DNA from: Kumtagia sp963820075
Lineage (GTDB): Bacteria > Pseudomonadota > Alphaproteobacteria > Rhizobiales > Rhizobiaceae
Assembly: GCA_963820075.1 (NCBI GenBank)
Contig: CAWFYS010000013.1
Coordinates: 124,001 to 188,000, forward strand
Length of the DNA: 64,000 nt
Direction: 5' to 3'
Shown: positions 48,987-57,278 of the stretch, one piece after another
Layout: each line of letters opens with the position of its first letter
Numbering within the stretch: position 1 is the stretch's first letter
Notes under the pieces: model-generated
Seen by the model: only the letters and a program-made list of their open reading frames with translations
Databases searched by the model: none
Told to the model about the DNA's origin: nothing
Translations under genes and position numbers: made by a program

Positions 48987-49646
48987 ATGGTGAGGTTGAC
49001 GGCTTCAGGAAAAGAACCGGTCGGGCCCGAAGAGCCGAACCGTTCTGCGCGCAAGCGCAAGGCGATCCTCGACGCCGCCACGGAAGTGTTTCTGAGAGAC
49101 GGCTATCTCGGCACCAACATGGACGAAATCGCCGCACTGTCGGAAGTGTCGAAGCAGACCGTCTACAAGCATTTCGCCAGCAAGGAGGCGCTGTTTGTCG
49201 AGATCGTGAGCAGCATGACCACGCGGGCCGGCGACTCGGTCCACACCGAGATTGAACTCGAAGAGGGCGGAGACCTAAGCGCCTATCTTCAGGATTATGC
49301 GTTTCGGCAGCTCAGCGTGGTGCTGACGCCGCGCGTGATGCAGTTGCGCCGTCTGGTCATTGGCGAGGTCAGCCGCTTCCCGGAATTGGCGAAGGTTCTC
49401 TACGAACGCGGACCCATGCGTGCGATTGGCGCGCTCGCGGCGACTTTCGAGCGCCTGGCCGCGCGCGGTCTGCTGGCGGTCGACGATCCCATGGTCGCGG
49501 CCGGCCAATTCAACTGGCTCATCATGTCCGCCCCCTTGAACCAGGCAATGCTGCTGGGAGACGGCGCAATACCGAAGCCGGCGGAGCTTCGCCGGCATGC
49601 GGCGGAAGGCGTGCGCGTTTTCCTTGCGGCATACGGCAGGAGATAG
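48987..49646 (+). CDS. TetR family transcriptional regulator
   Basis: The 219-residue repressor has an N-terminal helix-turn-helix (TNMDEIAALSEVSKQTVYKH, about residues 43-62) preceded by RKRKAILDAATEVFLRDGYL. A C-terminal ligand-binding domain of the AcrR/AefR-like type follows (VMQLRRLVIGEVSRFPELAK). ATG 48987 was chosen over a start 114 bp upstream because the latter would include the operator. It faces the exported hydrolase and VOC genes; tandem operators lie between, so it probably represses that operon and itself. The inducer is unknown. Confidence 0.88.
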   Translation: MVRLTASGKEPVGPEEPNRSARKRKAILDAATEVFLRDGYLGTNMDEIAALSEVSKQTVYKHFASKEALFVEIVSSMTTRAGDSVHTEIELEEGGDLSAYLQDYAFRQLSVVLTPRVMQLRRLVIGEVSRFPELAKVLYERGPMRAIGALAATFERLAARGLLAVDDPMVAAGQFNWLIMSAPLNQAMLLGDGAIPKPAELRRHAAEGVRVFLAAYGRR

Positions 49647-49886
49647 AAATGGTTCGGTCGAGATGTCGAATGCCCATAGTCGTCCTGCGGCGGTGCCTCG
49701 GGTCCGCAGGGCTCCGGTAGCCCTGTGGCTAACGCGATTGCAAGCTCCCGCCGGAGCGGCCGCGCCACACGAACATCCCGATCGCTTCCGCAAGAACGGG
49801 TTTCCTATTTGTGGAACATTCACGAGCCGGCAGGCAGATGAGCCAGCACGGCCATCGGGCTTTGCATCTGACTGTTGCCGCGCGCG

Positions 49887-49992
49887 CTAAGCAGGTTCCG
49901 GAAAAGTGTGTCACGGTTTTCCGACGGAAACCTGCGGCAAAACAAGAGGCTAAGCAGGCGAAGCGTGGGCGATGCCAAGCAAGTCTGCTTAG
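49887..49992. repeat. CTAAGCAG-ended intergenic repeat, copy 5 (complete)
   Basis: This 106-bp copy has perfect ctaagcag...ctgcttag ends, with ttccggaaaagtgtgtcacg, gttttccgacggaaacctgc and gaagcgtgggcgatgcc. The final ctgcttag supplies the TAA stop (49991-49989) of the antitoxin gene. The 240 bp before it, after tetR, hold no recognisable gene. Confidence 0.9.
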
Positions 49993-50444
49993 GCTGCTGC
50001 CCGCAGCCACGCGTCGTCGGCGCGCTCCAGATCGAGTTGTATGTCGCACAGTTGGGCGTCGAGATCGCTCATATCCTCAAGCATTTGCCGGACATTTTCC
50101 GCGCCGTCGATGCTATCGGCATACAGCAGGCGCATCAGGCGTTCGGCGGGCCTGCTGCCGACCGGTTTGTCTCGTGCTTTCTCCCACTTGGCCACACTCT
50201 GTTCGTTCGAGCCAATGAGATCGGCGAGTGTCTTTTGCGACAGGTCGAGTTCCCGGCGGAGGAAGCGGAATTCGGCTCCGTTGAGCAGCCGGGGCAGGGC
50301 GATCAGACTGCGCCCGATGAACCGATGAAGGTCATCAACATGGTCGATCGCGAAGAGCTCTCCGTAGTTTGGGTGCTGCTCGATCATGTAGCCGTTCAAG
50401 AGCCACACGTTGTCGAGGCCGCATTCGGTGTAGTGATATCTCAT
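49989..50444 (-). CDS. MqsA/HigA-like antitoxin with helix-turn-helix
   Basis: The 151-residue protein has an N-terminal part (MRYHYTECGLDNVWLLNGYM) typical of antitoxins paired with DUF4258 toxins, and a central XRE-type helix-turn-helix (LDLSQKTLADLIGSNEQSVA, about residues 67-86, then KWEK). The C-terminal helix is acidic. Zinc-binding Cys pairs of classical MqsA are absent apart from one Cys. It follows the toxin gene by 10 bp, the reverse order to most toxin-antitoxin pairs but normal for MqsRA-like ones. Its stop codon lies in a CTAAGCAG-type repeat. Confidence 0.78.
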   Translation of the reverse strand: MRYHYTECGLDNVWLLNGYMIEQHPNYGELFAIDHVDDLHRFIGRSLIALPRLLNGAEFRFLRRELDLSQKTLADLIGSNEQSVAKWEKARDKPVGSRPAERLMRLLYADSIDGAENVRQMLEDMSDLDAQLCDIQLDLERADDAWLRAAA

Positions 50445-50454
50445 ACCTTGATCC

Positions 50455-50778
50455 TCAAAGCGGAATCGCCGTGATGACGATGATCCGTTCCTCCCATTCG
50501 AGAGCCGCCACGACTCTCAACTGCTCTCCTGCCATATGGCGCAAAATTTCCGCCTGCCAATTCCCGTGCATATTGAGGACGGGGTCGGTCTGAACACTTC
50601 CTTTCTCCAGACACCGGTTGATCATCGCCGGAGATATATGCCGTTCGGGATGATCAAAACGGGCATGCCGCGTCAGCCTGACCGATCCGGCAGCGAGCAG
50701 TTTGAGAACTTCGTTCTTGAAATCGACACGCGACAATTTTCCGGGCTGAACCATCCGAAAGTTTACTATCTTAGCCAC
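50455..50778 (-). CDS. DUF4258 domain toxin candidate
   Basis: The 107-residue (or 99-residue, from ATG 50754) protein has the DUF4258 pattern: VRLTRHARFDHPERHISPAM near the start, then GNWQAEILRHMAGEQLRVVA and a C-terminal WEERIIVITAI. DUF4258 belongs to the RelE/BrnT-like barrel-type RNase toxins. It is the first gene of the pair with the helix-turn-helix antitoxin. Both genes appear intact, unlike the pair at 6454-6908. Confidence 0.75.
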   Translation of the reverse strand: MAKIVNFRMVQPGKLSRVDFKNEVLKLLAAGSVRLTRHARFDHPERHISPAMINRCLEKGSVQTDPVLNMHGNWQAEILRHMAGEQLRVVAALEWEERIIVITAIPL

Positions 50779-50806
50779 GGCCTGCCGCTTCGGCTTTTTC
50801 TCGCAT

Positions 50807-50825
50807 ACCTATCTATCGTATAGGT
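50807..50825. promoter_or_regulatory. Inverted repeat upstream of the DUF4258 toxin gene, probable antitoxin operator
   Basis: ACCTAT-CTATCGT-ATAGGT is a perfect 6-bp inverted repeat with a 7-nt spacer, 28 bp upstream of the toxin start. Its AT-rich sequence stands out from its surroundings. The antitoxin's helix-turn-helix is the natural candidate to bind it. Confidence 0.6.
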
Positions 50826-51159
50826 TATCATAGCGGTGTTGTCAAAGACGATGCGCGTGAGAAGACCACGCATACGGTGGGCGCTCAGGCTTACGGCACG
50901 CAAAAGCGCGAACGGGCAATCGGCTTCCCGACCACGCATTGATTAAGGTTCAGTGGTGGTCGGGTTGTTCGCGCGTTTGCCGCAGTCTGCTGGGGCGGAG
51001 CGGAGGGAGGGGTGCCAGGTGCCAAAAAAAAGGCGGAGAGTGGTCCGCTAGCCCGAATTGCTAGTCCCTGTCTCAACTGAGGTGATTTGACACCGCCGCA
51101 CGGGTCCGGCATGAGCGGCAGCGAAAAAGATCCCGCAAGAAGGACGTTCGATTCAGACC
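50826..51159. other. Intergenic region upstream of serS, no gene seen
   Basis: These 334 bp contain an 8-bp perfect inverted repeat, CCGACCAC (50928-50935) and GTGGTCGG (50956-50963), but no T-run, and a short A-run near 51026. No family-like frame or tRNA was found. The serS promoter should lie here. Confidence 0.55.
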
Positions 51160-52465
51160 ATGTTCGATATCCGATGGATCCGCGAGAAGCCGCAGGCCCT
51201 GATCGACGCACTGGTTAAGCGCCAGTGGTCGGAGGAGGAGGCGCGCTCGACCGTCGAAGGCGTGCTGTTGTTGGACGAGCAGCGCCGCGCTCATCTCGGC
51301 GAGCTGCAGGTCAAGCAGGAGCGCCGCAACAACGCCTCGCGCGAGATCGGCAATGCCATGCGCGCCGGCAACATGGCGCTCGCCGAGGCGCTGAAGCTCG
51401 AAGTCAACGCGATCAAGGCGTTTCTTTCGGCCGCGGAGCAGACGGAGCGCGACAATGACGCGGCGCTGAATGACGCGCTCGCCGTCATTCCCAATGCGCC
51501 GCTCGACGAGGTGCCGGTCGGCAGGGACGAGCACGACAATGTCGAGGTCCGCCGGGTCGGCGCGGTGCGGGCGCGCTCGAACTGGACGAGGGAGCATTTC
51601 GAGATCGGCGAAGCGCTCGGCCTCATGGATTTCGAGCGCGCGGCAAAACTCTCCGGCGCCCGCTTCACCGTGCTGAAGGGCCAGCTCGCCCGGCTCGAAC
51701 GCGCGCTCGGCCAGTTCATGCTCGATCTTCACACCAGCGAACACGGCTACACGGAAGTGCAGCCGCCGCTCCTGGTGCGCGACGAAGTGCTTTACGGCAC
51801 CGGCAGCCTGCCCAAATTCGAGGAGGACCTGTTCTTCGTGCGGCATGGCGAGGGCCGGCTGGGCCTGATCCCGACCTCCGAGGTGCCGCTGACCAACCTC
51901 GTCCGCGAAGAAATCCTGCGCCACGACGAACTGCCGCTGCGCTTCACCGCGCTCACGCCCTGCTTCCGCTCGGAGGCGGGTTCGGCCGGGCGCGACACGC
52001 GCGGCATGCTGCGCCAGCACCAGTTCTACAAGGTCGAGCTGGTCTCGATCACCGACCAGGAATCCTCGCTCGCCGAGCATGAGCGCATGACCCAATGCGC
52101 CGAGGAAGTGCTGATAGCGGCTCGGCCTGCCGTTCCGCACGATCACGCTGTGTACCGGCGACATGGGCTTCCAATCGCGCAAGACCTACGACATCGAGGT
52201 CTGGCTGCCGGGCCAGGACGCCTATCGCGAAATCTCGTCCTGTTCGGTCTGCGGCGACTTCCAGGCGCGGCGCATGGATGCGCGCTACCGCCCGAAGGAC
52301 GAAAAGGCGACCCGCTTCGTCCATACGCTCAACGGCTCCGGCGTCGCCGTCGGCCGGGCGCTGATTGCCGTCATCGAGAATTATCAGAACCAGAACGGCT
52401 CAATAAGCATTCCTGAAGCATTGCGTCCCTATATGAATGGCCTGGAAAGGATAGGGGCTGCCTGA
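51160..52465 (+). CDS. serS: Seryl-tRNA synthetase (frameshifted)
   Basis: The enzyme charges tRNA-Ser and is essential. It has an N-terminal antiparallel coiled-coil arm (about residues 30-105), then the class II core with motif 2 region TALTPCFRSEAGSAGRDTRG and MLRQHQFYKVEL. Near 52113-52121 the frame changes; the next frame reads LGLPFRTITLCTGDMGFQSR, KTYDIEVWLPGQDAYREISS and the motif 3 region NGSGVAVGRALIAVIENYQN, ending at TGA 52465. Skipping one base gives about 434 residues, the normal length. Since both halves are perfectly conserved in type, an assembly error is the best explanation. surE follows after 2 bp. Confidence 0.92.
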
Positions 52466-52467
52466 CC

Positions 52468-53229
52468 GTGCGCATTCTCCTGACCAATGACGACGGCGTT
52501 CATGCCGAAGGCCTGCGCTGCCTGGAGCGCGTGGCACGCACGCTGAGCGACGATGTGTGGGTGGTCGCGCCGGAAGCCGACCAGTCCGGCTTCGCGCATT
52601 CGCTGTCGCTTTCCGAGCCCTTGCGCCTGCGCCAGCTCGACGACCGCCATTTCGCGGTGCGCGGCACGCCGACCGACTGCGTCATCATGGGCGTGAAGAA
52701 TATTCTGCCCGAGCCGCCGGATCTGATCCTGTCCGGCGTCAATTCGGGCTCCAACGTCGCCGACGACATCACCTATTCGGGCACCGTCGCCGGCGCGATG
52801 GAAGGAACGCTGCTCGGCATTCGCTCGATCGCGCTGAGCCAGGCCTATCGCGTGCGGGAGGGCGTGGGTCGCGACGTACCGTGGGAAACGACGGAAGCGC
52901 ATGCGCCGGCCTTGCTGGGCAGGCTGCTCGCCGTCGACCTGCCTGCCGGCGTCTTTCTCAACGTGAATTTTCCGAACGCGGCGCCCGAGGATGTCGAAGG
53001 CGTCACCGTCGCCGCGCAAGGCAAGCTGGCCTATGGCATGTGGGTGGAGGAGCGCGCCGATGGCCGCGGCTTCCCCTACTACTGGCTGCGATTCGGCCGG
53101 GAGACGACGGCGCCGCGCGCCGGCACCGACCTTCACGCGCTGGGCAGCCGGAAGATTTCGGTGACGCCGCTGAAGCTCGACCTCACCGCCCACGAAGTGC
53201 GCGACCAACTCACGAAGGCGCTGGCATGA
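52468..53229 (+). CDS. surE: 5'/3'-nucleotidase SurE
   Basis: The 253-residue phosphatase acts on nucleoside monophosphates. The metal-binding start motif RILLTNDDG has the conserved paired Asp; SGVNSGSNVADDITYSGTVA and the later GTPTDCV motif are intact. It starts with GTG at 52468. The TGA overlaps the pcm ATG (ATGA), and serS ends 2 bp upstream, so serS-surE-pcm is one transcription unit. SurE and Pcm are classically linked to survival under stress. Confidence 0.95.
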   Translation: MRILLTNDDGVHAEGLRCLERVARTLSDDVWVVAPEADQSGFAHSLSLSEPLRLRQLDDRHFAVRGTPTDCVIMGVKNILPEPPDLILSGVNSGSNVADDITYSGTVAGAMEGTLLGIRSIALSQAYRVREGVGRDVPWETTEAHAPALLGRLLAVDLPAGVFLNVNFPNAAPEDVEGVTVAAQGKLAYGMWVEERADGRGFPYYWLRFGRETTAPRAGTDLHALGSRKISVTPLKLDLTAHEVRDQLTKALA

Positions 53230-53871
53230 CGACGCGACCGCGAGGGTTTCGCCGCCTTCATGCTGCGTCTGCGCGGCCGCGGCGGTGTCGGCAAGGAGAT
53301 CGTCGCGGCCTTCGAGGCGACGCCGCGCGCGGCCTTTCTGCCCGGGCAATTCCATGACATCGCCTGGTCCGACCGCATGCTGCCGATCGAATGCGGCGAG
53401 GCCATCGAGGGCACCGACCTTCAGGCGCTCGTCATCGCGGCGCTGCGCATCGAACCGGGCAGCCGCGTCCTGGAGGTCGGCACCGGCTCGGGCTATACGG
53501 CCGGGGTCATTTCCCGCCTGGCCGGCCGCATAACCACGCTCGACCGCTACAAGACGCTGGTCGACCAGGCGCGCCAGCGCTTCGAGCGGTTCGGCATCCA
53601 GAACGTGTATGTGCGGCAGGGCGACGGCTCGAGCGGGCTCGCGGCCGAAGGTCCGTTCGATCGGATCGTCGTCTGGGCGGCCTTCGACAGCCATCCGCGA
53701 ATCTTCGTCGACCAGTTGTCGTCCGGCGGCACGATGGTGGCGGCGATCGGCCCGGAGGAAGAGCGGCAGGTTCTGGTGCGCCTGACCAAGGTCGGCAGCC
53801 GCTTCGAGCGCGAGGACATCGGCGAGGTTCGCTTCCAGCCCATCGCCAGGGGTCTCGCCGCCGTGCTCTGA
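53226..53871 (+). CDS. pcm: Protein-L-isoaspartate O-methyltransferase (frameshifted at N-terminus)
   Basis: The enzyme uses SAM to repair isoaspartyl residues in damaged proteins. The SAM-binding motif I is VLEVGTGSGYTAGVISRLAG, and the family-specific LPIECGEAIEG and YVRQGDGSSGL are present. ATG 53226 overlaps the surE stop; its frame changes near 53238-53243, after which EGFAAFMLRLRGRGGVGKEI is the expected N-terminus. Dropping one base (or adding two) gives about 214 residues. If no repair is made, translation could start at ATG 53260, losing the first helix. Confidence 0.88.
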
Positions 53872-53966
53872 AGGGCAGGGCGGAAATTAAGAAACCGGCA
53901 CGTTCGCCCCGCTCCTTAACCGGCCGGTAACATTAACGCGCTTTAATCAGCAAAGTTGTTCTAGTA

Positions 53967-55421
53967 ATGCAGGTTGGTGCGATGCTGGTGAGTGTATTGC
54001 GGTCAGACAGGCGCAAGCTTTGGCGTGGCGCGGCTCTTCTGCTGGTAACGGGGGTGACGGCGGGATGCAGTTCCCAGTCGTCGCGGTTCGGCGGCCTCGA
54101 CGACATCTTCACCGGCTCGACGACGAATCAGCGTCAGATCATCAACAATGAGAGCCAGCCTCATCCCGGCTCCGCCCAGCGGGTTGCCGCCGCTCCGGTG
54201 GATAGCGCGCCGACAGGCCCGGTGAACCGGGGCAGCCTGCCGCCGGTTTCATCGCAACGCGCGACGGCCGCCATGCCTTCCTCGCCGGCGCCGGGCACAG
54301 CCCCGGCGATGGCCTCGGTCCAGCCGCAAGTGCCGGCGGAAGCCGGCGACCCGGCCGGCTGGTCGCGCGCCGGCGGAACCCAGGTCACTGCCAGGCAAGG
54401 CGAGACCGTCTACAATTTGTCGCGGCGCTTCGGCGTGCCCGCGAACGTGATCGCCAAGGTGAACGGATTGCCGGAGGCGGGCAGCCTCCAGGCGGGCCAG
54501 AAGCTGGTCATCCCGACCTATGTCTATTCCAACCGGGCGCCCGTCTCGGCGCCCGACAACAACCCGAACGTCGCCGGGGCAAGATCCTCGACCGGGACGA
54601 AATCGGATGTCCCCACCAGCAAGGTGCCGATGCCGGCGCAGTCGCCCGACAAGACTCTGGCGACCCTGCCGCAGGCGCCGAAGGTGAAGAATGGTGCGGC
54701 GACATCGGCCTCCGCCGGACTGAGCGCGTCCAGCAATGGCAAGGCGGGCGCCTACACTGTGCAGGACGGCGATACGCTGACGCGGATAGCCAGGAAGACC
54801 GGCGTAAGCGTCGCCGCGCTCAAGGCCGCGAACGGCATGCAGGACGGCACCCTGCGAATCGGCCAGACACTGAAGGTGCCGGGCTCCGGGGGCAAGGCCA
54901 CCGCCGCCGTCGACCAGACGCGGACCGCCGCCGTGCCGCCGGCGGCAAAGGCCGGCCAGGAAGAAAACCTCGCGGCCGATGTTCCGGTCAGGAAGGCCGA
55001 CAAGGTGATCGAACAGGCCGAGAAGGATCCCGAAAAGGCGCCGAATTCGACCGGGATCGATCGCATGCGCTGGCCGGTGCGCGGCAAGGTGATTTCGTCC
55101 TACGGCAAGGGCGCCGCGAAGGACGGCATCGACATTGCCGTGCCGGCGGGAACGCCGGTCAAGGCGGCCGAAAATGGCGTGGTGATCTATGCCGGAGACG
55201 GCCTCAAGGAATTCGGCAACACCGTGCTGGTGCGTCACGAAAACGGGCTGGTCACCGTCTACGGCCATGCCAGCGAGCTCAAGGTTCAGCGCGGCCAGAA
55301 GGTCAAGCGCGGCGACGACATCGCTGTCTCCGGCATGAGCGGCAGCGCCGATGCGCCGAAACTGCACTTCGAGGTTCGCAAGAACTCCACGCCGGTCGAT
55401 CCGGCGACCTATCTCGAATAG
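53967..55421 (+). CDS. LysM and degenerate M23/LytM lipoprotein (NlpD/DipM-like)
   Basis: The 484-residue outer-membrane-type lipoprotein has lipobox VTAGC near residue 30. Two LysM peptidoglycan-binding repeats follow (about residues 137-182, QVTARQGETVYNLSRRFGVP; about 255-300, YTVQDGDTLTRIARKTGVSV). A C-terminal LytM domain has VISSYGKGAAKDGIDIAVPA and KLHFEVRKN. In active LytM peptidases zinc is held by HxxxD and HxH; here the first His of each is replaced (K-D-G-I-D; K-L-H), so the domain is probably catalytically dead. It is likely an activator of amidases in cell division, like NlpD or EnvC. The order surE-pcm-nlpD-like is conserved. ATG 53982 is an alternative start. Confidence 0.88.
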   Translation: MQVGAMLVSVLRSDRRKLWRGAALLLVTGVTAGCSSQSSRFGGLDDIFTGSTTNQRQIINNESQPHPGSAQRVAAAPVDSAPTGPVNRGSLPPVSSQRATAAMPSSPAPGTAPAMASVQPQVPAEAGDPAGWSRAGGTQVTARQGETVYNLSRRFGVPANVIAKVNGLPEAGSLQAGQKLVIPTYVYSNRAPVSAPDNNPNVAGARSSTGTKSDVPTSKVPMPAQSPDKTLATLPQAPKVKNGAATSASAGLSASSNGKAGAYTVQDGDTLTRIARKTGVSVAALKAANGMQDGTLRIGQTLKVPGSGGKATAAVDQTRTAAVPPAAKAGQEENLAADVPVRKADKVIEQAEKDPEKAPNSTGIDRMRWPVRGKVISSYGKGAAKDGIDIAVPAGTPVKAAENGVVIYAGDGLKEFGNTVLVRHENGLVTVYGHASELKVQRGQKVKRGDDIAVSGMSGSADAPKLHFEVRKNSTPVDPATYLE

Positions 55422-55481
55422 AATCGGTCCGGCGGCCCATCTCGAGCGGATACGGTTTGCACGCCGGCGCGGCGGGACCGG

Positions 55482-56357
55482 TCAATCCTTCAGGGGCCTG
55501 CCCAGCCGGCCGGCGAGATCCTGGATGAACTGCCACGCGACGCGGCCGGAGCGGCTGCCGCGCGTCGTCGCCCATTCCAGCGCCTCGGCGCGCAGCGTCT
55601 CCGGATCGATCGTGTCGAGGCCGTGGTAGCGGGCGTAACCGCCGATCATCTCCAGATATTCGTCCTGAGAACATTTGTGGAAGCCGAGCCACAGGCCGAA
55701 CCGGTCCGACAGCGAGACTTTTTCCTCGACCGCCTCGGAAGGGTTGATCGCCGTCGACCGTTCGTTCTCGATCATGTCGCGCGGCAGCAGATGCCGGCGG
55801 TTGGACGTGGCGTAGAAGATGACATTCGCCGGCCGACCCTCGACGCCGCCTTCGAGCGCGGCCTTGAGTGATTTGTAGGACGTGTCGTCGTGGTCGAAGG
55901 AGAGGTCGTCGCAAAACAGGATGAAGCGGTGCGCCGACCTTTTCAGGATCGCCATCAGCCTGGGCAGACTGTCGATGTCCTCGCGGTGAATTTCGACCAG
56001 CTTGAGCGGGCTCCCGGAAGCACCCTGGCCGACAGTGGCGTGCGCGGCCTTGACCAGCGAGGACTTGCCCATGCCGCGGGCGCCCCACAAAAGGACGTTG
56101 TTGGCGGGCAGGCCGGCGGCGAAGCGCCGCGTGTTGTCGACGAGGATGTCGCGCACCCGGTCGACGCCGCGGATCAGGCTGATGTCGACGCGATTGACGC
56201 GGCGCACCGGCTCCAGCACGCTTTGTTCGGCCGCCCAGACGAAGCAGTCGGCGCCGTCGAGGTCGGTCTCCGGCACCGGCGGCGGTGCGATCCGGCCGAC
56301 GGCCTCGATCAGCCTGTCGAGTTTCTCCGAGAGCATTCGCAGGGATGAATTCGGCAT
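55482..56357 (-). CDS. DUF815 family AAA+ ATPase
   Basis: The 291-residue protein has Walker A WGARGMGKSS (about residues 92-101), Walker B FILFCDDLSFD, and the family-specific NVIFYATSNRRHLLPRDM with ENERSTAINPSEAVEEKVSL. The conserved sensor and arginine residues are present. DUF815 proteins are single-gene AAA+ ATPases of unknown function, present in many proteobacteria. It is convergent with the NlpD-like gene and divergent from yajC. Confidence 0.88.
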   Translation of the reverse strand: MPNSSLRMLSEKLDRLIEAVGRIAPPPVPETDLDGADCFVWAAEQSVLEPVRRVNRVDISLIRGVDRVRDILVDNTRRFAAGLPANNVLLWGARGMGKSSLVKAAHATVGQGASGSPLKLVEIHREDIDSLPRLMAILKRSAHRFILFCDDLSFDHDDTSYKSLKAALEGGVEGRPANVIFYATSNRRHLLPRDMIENERSTAINPSEAVEEKVSLSDRFGLWLGFHKCSQDEYLEMIGGYARYHGLDTIDPETLRAEALEWATTRGSRSGRVAWQFIQDLAGRLGRPLKD

Positions 56358-56439
56358 GAGTCGGACCCGGGCGTTTCGTTCGGCAAAGCGATACGCGAAT
56401 CCGCAGGCCGAGATAAGTGGGAGCGCCCGCTAGAGGAAG

Positions 56440-56687
56440 TTGCGGTTGGATTGAATCATTCTGTTTCTCGGACGGCGCGGCGATCCACCAGGAGGGTCGC
56501 GAAGGTCGTACCGGTGGTACGGCCGAGCGACCCGACGCCGTGGGCGCGCCCGCCGCCCGGAAACCCGGAGGGCCGGGCCGGTTTGGGCCAAATCCATCGG
56601 GCTTCGGCTCGGCCGTACCACCGGTACGACCTTCGCCGTGACCTTGACCCAAACCGTCGCCGGCAGAATGGTTCAATCCAATCGCAA
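56440..56687. repeat. MITE-like inverted-repeat element upstream of yajC
   Basis: Outer ends ttgcggttggattgaatcat (56440-) and its inverse at 56664-56687 match at 22 of 24 positions. Inside, arms at 56499-56528 and 56607-56636 are perfect 30-bp inverted repeats (gcgaaggtcgtaccggtggt... and its inverse). About 78 bp of GC-rich sequence lie in the centre. It fills much of the 533-bp gap between the DUF815 gene and yajC. No credible gene is present in the gap; frames in it come from the inverted arms. Confidence 0.8.
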
Positions 56688-56890
56688 ATTGCTCGACAGC
56701 GGCGGGAACGACCGCGGCCCAGCCTGTCGGGCAAGGATGCCGCAACAGGCCGTCGAAAACGGGCGGGCACCACGAAATCCGGCGATCCGCCCTTTCAGGC
56801 CCGTTGCATTGGCGTTTCGACCGACTATATTCCGCCAAACTTTCGACCGGCCCCGCGTGGCCCTTTTTCCTAGTTTCAGGAGCAGATTGC

Positions 56891-57226
56891 ATGATCGTGA
56901 CGCCGGCATACGCACAAGGCGCGGGCGCGACCCCGGATATGTTCATCAGTATCCTGCCGTTCGTCCTGATTTTCGTGATCATGTATTTCCTGATCATCCG
57001 CCCGCAGCGAACCCAGTTGAAGAAGCGCTCCGAAATGCTGTCGGCGATCCGCAGGGGCGATACGGTGGTCACGGGCGGAGGCTTTGTCGGCAAGGTCACG
57101 AAGGTGATCGACGACAATGAACTCGAGATCGATCTCGGCGGCATGAAGGTGACCGCGCTGCGTTCCACCATCGCCGACGTGCGCGTCAAAGGCGAGCCCG
57201 TCGCCAATCAGAACGTCAAGAAATAA
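56891..57226 (+). CDS. yajC: Preprotein translocase subunit YajC
   Basis: The 111-residue inner-membrane protein is an accessory part of the SecDF-YajC complex. It has one membrane helix (MFISILPFVLIFVIMYFLII, about residues 17-36), then the hallmark RPQRTQLKKRSEML and a cytoplasmic domain (GDTVVTGGGFVGKVTKV). ATG 56891 has AGGAG about 10 nt upstream. secDF follows after 52 bp. Confidence 0.95.
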   Translation: MIVTPAYAQGAGATPDMFISILPFVLIFVIMYFLIIRPQRTQLKKRSEMLSAIRRGDTVVTGGGFVGKVTKVIDDNELEIDLGGMKVTALRSTIADVRVKGEPVANQNVKK

Positions 57227-57278
57227 ACGCCATCGGGGACTAATCTCCCGATTTGGCCGCCGTACCGACTGAGGCATT

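Noticed and set aside
48833..49081. N-terminal extension of the exported hydrolase
   Set aside because: It would cover the operators and overlap the TetR start; the signal peptide begins at 48832.
56456..56773. Frames of about 100 codons in the yajC upstream region
   Set aside because: They arise from the inverted arms of the 248-bp element and mirror one another on the two strands.
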